NCBI RefSeq assembly: GCF_001625215.2
Contig: NC_030384.2
Location: 24,540,527 to 24,604,526 of the forward strand
Source of the DNA: Daucus carota subsp. sativus
Lineage: Eukaryota > Streptophyta > Magnoliopsida > Apiales > Apiaceae
DNA length: 64,000 nt
Direction of reading: 5' to 3'
The notes under the pieces are model-generated. The model ran no database searches, had not been told where the DNA came from, and was given only the letters and a program-made list of their open reading frames with translations. Below, one piece after another: positions 58,601 to 64,000 of this stretch (position 1 is its first letter; each line of letters starts with the position of its first letter). The position numbers and the translations under genes were made by a program.

Positions 58601-61600
58601 TAGAAATCAATATCCACTACAAAAAATGAACATTATTCTTTTATAAAAAAAATTTGATTTTTGGGCCTTTGTGAGAAAGTAAAATAACACTAGCAACATA
58701 GAAATTTAGAAAAGAAATGAAGTAAAACGCTTTGGGCCTGACTAGCGTGTGAACGTTACAACTTGCAACTTGCGCAATATTAAATTTTCATCCGAGTAAA
58801 GACAAAGTATCATCATTTCATTTGATATCCTATCCCTAACTAATTAAGAATATCTCACAATCCAAGCAGATTTCATTTTTAATATTATTTTTACAATCTT
58901 TTGAGGCGTTATATATACAATATGTATATGTATCACTCTGCACATCCACATCAGTACAACTACAATTCTACAAAACTATCAAACAGTGTCCCAAAGCTGC
59001 AATCCTTCAATTCCCTCTAGCCATGGCCTATCGAACTTCAATCACATCACTTTCAAAAGAACTCTGTTCCGAAATCTTTTCAAATTCAGACCCAAAATCT
59101 ATCTCAATTTGCAAAAGTGTTTCCAAATCATGGAATTGTATAGTCTCAGACACAGAATTTACTAAGCTTTATTCTCAGAAGAGACCACCAATCACTGGGT
59201 TTTTTTATCAATCTAGTGTTTTGAACCCAGAAAAGCTTCAGTATGTGGCTGTATCTCCCCATCAAGAATACATCAGTGACCCACCTTCTTGTCTGGGATT
59301 TCTTGATTCCCCTGCCATTCTTGTAAATTCGTGTAATGGCCTTCTTCTTTGGTTAGTTGAAGATACTAAACTTGTCATATCTAACCCTTTAACCAAAAAA
59401 TATATACCCCTTGACTGGACATTTGATTTTGTTGAAATTTATGCATGTGGGATTGCTTTTGATCCTTCAATTTCTGATCATTTTAAGGTCATTCTTTTGG
59501 TTGTGGAGTCAGTCGGGTGTTTCAAATCTAGGGTTTTTTCATCTGAGGGGATGAATTGGGGGGATGGAATTGAAAGCCAAGTGCCTTTTAAAAAGGGACT
59601 GCCAATTAGTAGTTACAAGGGGGTGTTCCTTAATGGTATTATATATTGGGAGTTGAAGAATCAATCACTACTTGCATACAATGTGAGTGATAATACTAGT
59701 TGTCTTATCGGATTACCTATGATAAAAGAGAATGCTATGAAGTTGTCGTTTAAGCGACAACCTGCCTGCCTAGGAGAGTTTAATGGTAATCTTCACTATT
59801 GTCGAGTTTTTGGCAGCATGCTCAATGTCTGGGGATCAAAGCAGATGCCTTTAGTAAGTTCAGCTACTTGGGCTCTCAAATATCAGATCGATTTGTGTAG
59901 TGTTACAAATACGTATCCAGAAATGAAGTTTGTTGGTTCGCAGGCTCTTGCGTTTGTTGATGATTGTAATGGAATATTGATGAGTATAGAGCAGTGGATA
60001 ATTGAGGTCAATTTTCTATATAAGGCTGTTCAGAGACGATATAGGACCAGAATAAATACTCCCTCAGCAATTGAGGCTGCAGCTTGTGTTCATCCAAGTA
60101 TGTTCTTCCCTTTCAAGCAGAGTCTGGCACTGTTCAACATCAGAAAAAAAGCTCATTCAATCCATTCTGATGATTAATTTTCCTTTTAGAAGCTTATATT
60201 GCTAGTTATATTGTTCTCTGAAGCCATGATGGGAATAGTCAGGGGTCTGGGGTGTGGAACTTGTTGGTAGAGTGGATGTAAGAAAGGATCAAAAGTATTT
60301 ATAATGTAAAGAGTACTTTAATTTTATTACCATAGTAGAAGATAAGACTTTTGTCTCCTCAGCATTATACCTAGGTGCTGACATTACTTTGTATTGGTGA
60401 GGAAAAGAAATTATGTACTCTTTGGCTGATTATTATAGTGAACCTCTTTGTTACTGTTAGTTCTCTAATTGTCTCTGATTTAAATGTTGTTGCTTTGACA
60501 TATAACTATGTCCAGTAACTATTATTAGATTAGATCATAGCTGACCTCTCATATATTTTTCCCTTTGTGCAACGGGCAATGGGAGAGGCACCAAGAAGAG
60601 GAGAAGAAATAGCTGCCAAATGGAAGGACATAAAGGATTTTCAGTCAAGGCCACAGAGAATTTTAACTTCTATTGCCTGTGTCATCACCCAGATGAATTT
60701 GATCACTCAACCTGAATAGGATCCAGACCATATTAGGATCGAATTCTGAAAAAACTAGCAAGTAGCTTTTCATCGGATTGGGTCAGTTCTTATTTTTCCA
60801 GAGTCCAACTTGGGTCAGTCGAGTCAAGTTGACTAGCATCTTTCTTCGAGGAGACAGGATAGGATGACATTCGACGATCTAATACAAATGCTTAATTTTA
60901 CCATCATTTATAAAATAGGGGTTAATTATCAAGTAAATCACTGTAGCAATTGGAAGATATCAAATAAGTCACTGAAGTTGAAAAGTCTCATTTAACTTGC
61001 TCACCAGCTTGGCAACATATCTAATTTTCTTAAAAATCCATCCCTCGAGTGGCATAAACATATAATGTAACTCAAGGAAGTAGAGGTTTAATTAATTAAT
61101 TATATTTCTATTAAGTGCAATAATTTAAATAGTAAAAAAATATAATATATCTTCCAAAAATATGTTAACTTGAACATTTTATCCCAATAATACATTTTTT
61201 TGTCAAGGCTAATAGTATATTTACTTTTTTTAAAAACAATGAATAATATATCTACTTGAACATATGTTAACAGTATATCCTAAGATATTTGATCTTATAT
61301 GTTATATTAAATTGGAATCCTATATTAACATAAAGCTATCATTCAAAATTAATTTTTCGAAGAAGTTAGCATAATGAGTATTAACAAGGCCATACTAATG
61401 ATATATAATTTAATGGGTTTATATACCTGACGAGGCAATGCTTCGATTCAACTCTTTGAGACTTTGAGTTAAAAAGTCCACAAAAGATTGTTCCAGATAA
61501 ATTTCTACTAAGATGGACCTAAATTTTATTTTTAGGAAAACAGATACAGCATATGGCCTACTGCAATATGCGCACCAGCCAATCAATGAAAAACATCCAA

Positions 61601-62382
61601 CAACCAGCCAACACATTTCATACGTAAATTCAAATTTTATTGTTTACCTAAAACAGAAAACAAGCACTCAAAATGACCCGCAACCAAGGACAAAAAGAAA
61701 CCTTTATATAACCATCCATCATCTTAAATATAACAACGTAATTATAACTTATAATTTACTACCACTATACAAAAAAACATCAACAAAAAGAAAACAAAAC
61801 AAAAAGATTAGACCTTTAAAGATTTCATACCAAGAGTTCAAGAGTCTAAACACTTCTTTATAACTGAAATCAAATACAATGCCAACATTAATTTAAACTT
61901 CAAACAACTAAACGAAACAAGATAGTCATAATATCATTACTACTGAAGATCAGAAATATCAAAAACAAAAAAATGGACCTTTAAAGATTCCTTAACAAGA
62001 TTGCAAGAAACTCAACTATTACATATAGCCCACATCAAGAATAAAACACCACACATATTATGATATACACACATAAATATACATATATTTAATTCAGGGG
62101 GAGCTAGCAGTAACACAGCAATACAGATCTAACACATTAAACACATACATAAAATTAATTATATATTCAAAGAGAGAGGGAGGCGAGGGAGAGGGGGAGA
62201 GAGAGAGAGGGAGGGGAGGGGAAGGGGAGAGAGAGAGAGAGGGAGGGAGGGAGGGAGGGAGGGAGAGAGAGAGAGAGAGAGAGAGAGACCTCAGGCTCTG
62301 ATAAGGGTTTGCACTGCATAAGCTGAGCAATTTGTTGATCAAGATTTCCATGAGAGTTTGATGCAGCCAGATCCACATTCAT
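49642..62382 (-). CDS. PP2A: Serine/threonine protein phosphatase 2A catalytic subunit
   Basis: Eleven coding exons: 62382-62290, 57674-57618, 56207-56124, 54730-54659, 54349-54278, 53440-53400, 52694-52628, 50810-50619, 50525-50436, 50329-50222, 49707-49642. They encode 313 aa, the usual length. All borders are GT..AG and all family motifs are intact: GDIHGQ (60-65), GDYVDRG (88-94), RGNHE (119-123), [11 protein letters not shown], and the C-terminal TPDYFL whose Leu313 is the methylation site and Tyr311 the phosphorylation site. The 11-exon layout and the opening [16 protein letters not shown] point to plant subfamily II (PP2A-3/-4 type). It dephosphorylates Ser/Thr in complex with A and B subunits. 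The gene spans 12.7 kb; intron 1 (4.6 kb) holds an F-box gene. An upstream exon at 63670-63707 may extend the protein. Confidence 0.97.
50161..50221 (-). repeat. Pyrimidine-rich (CCCT)n tract at the 5' splice site of PP2A intron 10
   Basis: On the minus strand exon 10 ends CAG and the intron starts GTCCCTCCCTCCCTCC. About seven CCCT units follow directly after the donor, then CTCTTACTCTCTC. Confidence 0.92.
51321..51680. mobile_element. Tourist-like MITE in PP2A intron 7
   Basis: GAACAAGTCCAACAATGTTC on the left and ACACTGTTGGACTTGCTT on the right are inverted repeats, with TAA on both sides (51318-51320, 51681-51683), which fits PIF/Harbinger. 360 bp, non-coding. Confidence 0.82.
55566..55777. 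mobile_element. Stowaway-like MITE in PP2A intron 3
   Basis: CTCAGTCCCACTGAGTAGC on the left and GAGTGGGACAGAGCAAG on the right, flanked by TA. The body has the GGGTTCGACACGTATTTTAAGG block often seen in this family. TIRs are diverged. Confidence 0.65.
56800..56945 (+). other. Coding-like fragment in PP2A intron 2
   Basis: The plus strand reads [20 protein letters not shown], then VISKME followed by a good donor (GAG|GTGAGA). The composition is typical of a real exon, but I do not recognise the family and no partner exons are seen. It may be a captured or inserted gene fragment. Confidence 0.35.
59023..60177 (+). CDS. F-box protein nested in PP2A intron 1
   Basis: Intronless frame of 384 aa starting at ATG 59023 (context GCCATGGCC, a strong plant start). 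The N-terminal F-box spans about residues 8-50 ([19 protein letters not shown] and [14 protein letters not shown]), the part that binds the SKP1-like subunit of an SCF ubiquitin ligase. Residues 80-370 match the plant F-box associated/kelch-like pattern: [62 protein letters not shown]. The substrate is unknown. The gene lies on the opposite strand inside the 4.6-kb first intron of PP2A-C. It is intact and shows no frameshift, so it is probably expressed. Confidence 0.92.
   Translation: MAYRTSITSLSKELCSEIFSNSDPKSISICKSVSKSWNCIVSDTEFTKLYSQKRPPITGFFYQSSVLNPEKLQYVAVSPHQEYISDPPSCLGFLDSPAILVNSCNGLLLWLVEDTKLVISNPLTKKYIPLDWTFDFVEIYACGIAFDPSISDHFKVILLVVESVGCFKSRVFSSEGMNWGDGIESQVPFKKGLPISSYKGVFLNGIIYWELKNQSLLAYNVSDNTSCLIGLPMIKENAMKLSFKRQPACLGEFNGNLHYCRVFGSMLNVWGSKQMPLVSSATWALKYQIDLCSVTNTYPEMKFVGSQALAFVDDCNGILMSIEQWIIEVNFLYKAVQRRYRTRINTPSAIEAAACVHPSMFFPFKQSLALFNIRKKAHSIHSDD
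60178..62165. other. 3' flank of the F-box gene, PP2A intron 1
   Basis: No gene is visible. At about 60917-61060 one end of a fold-back-type element (GGGGTTAATTATCAAGTAAAT and later CTCATTTAACTTGCTCACC) resembles the Mutator-like MITE at 48408-49209, but its partner arm is missing. Short frames at 61419-61863 have no homology. Confidence 0.5.
62166..62289 (-). repeat. CT-rich microsatellite at the 5' splice site of PP2A intron 1
   Basis: On the minus strand exon 1 ends GAG and the intron begins GTCTCTCTCTCTCTC, followed by CCCT and CCCCT blocks for about 120 bp. Frames rich in Ser, Leu and Pro over it are artefacts. Confidence 0.95.
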
Positions 62383-62410
62383 CTTTCTTCTACTTCCACC
62401 TCTATTCTGT

Positions 62411-63669
62411 CTGTGTGTATATATAATATATATGCACACGCACAATGAAGAATTGTTAAACAGATCTGCTCTTGAATTGTACTGTATATAATATAGATAC
62501 AGATAGATACAAATGTGAAGAGTGTGTGTTTGCACACTCAAGCTGCAGTGCGAACCAGAGAGAATCAGATGAAACAAGGGGGCTCATCAGAATTTTATAA
62601 TATTATTCTATTGCTCTTATGCATTTAATCACTTTGTTTCTCTTTTTTAATAGAAACTAATATTTAGAAACAAATATGAAATAATATTTTCATGTAATTT
62701 GTGCAGGGGTTATACAAGTGGTTTGAATATGTAAAATATTGTCTAAAATATACTGATTTTGATAATAAATTAATAATATCAAATTGAGTTCAATATATTA
62801 AAAATTGATATAATATTTTAGTAAGCAGAAATATATCTGTAAAAATTTATCTTATGTCAATGAAATACTCATATATCCTACAACATAGTTGGGATATAAT
62901 GTATGATATAATGTATGTGAAGTATTAGTTAAATAAATATTTATTACGTACTATTCGTTGTATAAAATATTTTGCATGAGTTATAAATATTGTATTTTAA
63001 AATCAGTTAATATTATAAGACTCTAACTTAACAATTTAAGCATGAATATAACCGTTCATCGTCAAAAATATAATGAAAACAATAATAAATATATTTGCAT
63101 CTTGCAAATGATTTTACATTTTTCAAATTAACACAATACATATCATGTAATAGGAAAAAATAGTACAAAACTTATCAAATCAATATCATAAATTTAGCAG
63201 CTAAAATATAGTTCATCTCAACACTTATCAATTAATTAAAATATTACATAATATTTTTGGAATTATATTTTCTATATATGTTCTTTTGTAATCAAAGATT
63301 AAATTCCAGAAAATTTTCTTCGCCTGTTTTTATATAGCAATTTTATTATGTCGCCGCTTTGTACGTCTATGTCTATATATACATACATGTGTGTATCTAT
63401 CTATATCATTTGTATTACAAAAAGAGTTTACTTCACGAATTTCGTAATTAAAATTTACACCTCATTTTGCTTACCCACTATAGTCTGATTTACACTGAAT
63501 TCATATAACTCATTTCATTTTTTTCTTAACCAAACAAACATAATGTTAGTGTTTAACCGAAATTCAAGATCTAGAATTAATTCTAAAGTCAAAACTAATG
63601 TTACATAGAATAAAATGAATTACGCATACAGATTCAGTTGATAAAAAGAGATTGGTGATAGATTATTAC
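62411..63669. other. AT-rich upstream region or 5' intron of PP2A
   Basis: If the exon at 63670-63707 belongs to PP2A, this is its intron, with acceptor ACACACAG next to 62410. If not, it is the promoter; TATA-like ATATATTATATATAC lies at about 62417-62431. No gene is visible. Confidence 0.5.
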
Positions 63670-63707
63670 CTTTCTTGCGAATTCCTCTTTCTTCTGAACC
63701 TCGCCAT
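63670..63707 (-). other. Possible upstream coding exon of PP2A (arginine-rich)
   Basis: The minus strand shows ATGGCGAGGTTCAGAAGAAAG and continues to CAAGAAAG|GTAATAATC, an ATG frame ending in a good donor. Joined to the acceptor at 62410 the frame runs directly into the PP2A start codon, adding 22 residues (MARFRRKRNSQERQNRGGSR, RK). No other downstream exon for it is seen. It could also be a leader exon with a chance frame or the start of an unrelated gene. Confidence 0.4.
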
Positions 63708-64000
63708 CTTCGGCCGCCGTATTTCTTAAAGTTACGTTTTTTTTGCTAGTCTTTATATCAGGTAATTACGTTTTAATATATTGGGATTTCACTACGTTGG
63801 ACTGTTGTGGAATGTAACGGAATATTAAAAAATGATCAAATTATTTCTTTTTAAAAATAAGTTACTAGTCGCATAACTTATACATAAGACAAAATATATT
63901 TATAAACAAATAAAATTAATATAATTAAAAATAGAAATATTAGTAAAAATAATAGAAATATTGACACATGATATATGTCACTGAGGTGCAATAAATATTT
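63708..64000. other. AT-rich window end
   Basis: A GC-richer leader-like stretch (GGCGGCCGAAG on the minus strand) lies just before the ATG at 63707; beyond it the DNA is AT-rich and nothing else is seen. Confidence 0.5.

Noticed and set aside
62094-62378. Frames rich in Ser, Leu and Pro beside PP2A exon 1
   Set aside because: Readthrough of exon 1 into the CT microsatellite of intron 1; the donor GT is directly after exon 1.
1-64000. tRNA, rRNA, bacterial-style operons, ribosome binding sites, attachment sites
   Set aside because: None seen. TGGTATCAGA matches are retroelement primer-binding sites and not tRNA genes.

Overview
This window is nuclear DNA from a flowering plant, most likely a eudicot and probably an asterid. 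The evidence is the AT-rich intergenic DNA, spliced genes with GT..AG introns, plant-only families (neprosin, nsLTP, plant F-box, DUF946/Vps62) and a dense mix of plant transposons (Helitrons, LINE, copia-type LTR elements, TRIM, hAT, Mutator, Stowaway and Tourist MITEs). The exact species cannot be fixed from the sequence alone.

Layout. 1-7.1 kb is a decayed tandem array of a neprosin-type peptidase gene and a minus-strand nsLTP gene. It holds one frameshifted neprosin copy cut by the window edge, one orphan neprosin exon, two nsLTP relics, one intact seven-exon neprosin gene (413 codons) and one intact two-exon nsLTP gene. 8.6-11.1 kb is a two-exon GH20 beta-N-acetylhexosaminidase of the HEXO2 type (579 codons); its intron holds a TRIM retroelement whose 5' LTR was split by a later MITE. 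12.0-13.1 kb is a small non-autonomous Helitron, and 13.3-18.3 kb is a broken LINE with a recognisable target-site duplication. 18.5-37.6 kb holds four minus-strand paralogues of a small secreted four-cysteine protein (147-159 aa), possibly distant S-protein homologues. Three of them carry a TTGACC box about 180 bp before the start codon. Between paralogues 1 and 2 lie a gag-only copia element (20.3-21.9 kb) and a Helitron of about 5.8 kb (23.6-29.3 kb) carrying exon scraps of several unrelated cellular genes.

41.1-48.2 kb holds two tandem plus-strand DUF946/Vps62-like genes (554 and 590 aa). 49.6-62.4 kb (possibly to 63.7 kb) is one complete minus-strand PP2A catalytic-subunit gene with 11 coding exons and 313 codons. 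Its first large intron contains an intact intronless F-box gene on the opposite strand.

The genes do not form a pathway. The neprosin, nsLTP, hexosaminidase and four-cysteine proteins are all predicted to enter the secretory pathway, so the left half is rich in apoplast or vacuole functions, while PP2A-C and the F-box protein are intracellular regulators. The most notable points are the exon-capturing Helitron, the F-box gene nested in PP2A-C, a possible arginine-rich N-terminal extension of PP2A-C, three introns whose 5' splice site lies inside a pyrimidine microsatellite, a changed conserved GH20 motif in the hexosaminidase, and the secreted four-cysteine cluster. All homology calls were made by eye; no database search was possible.
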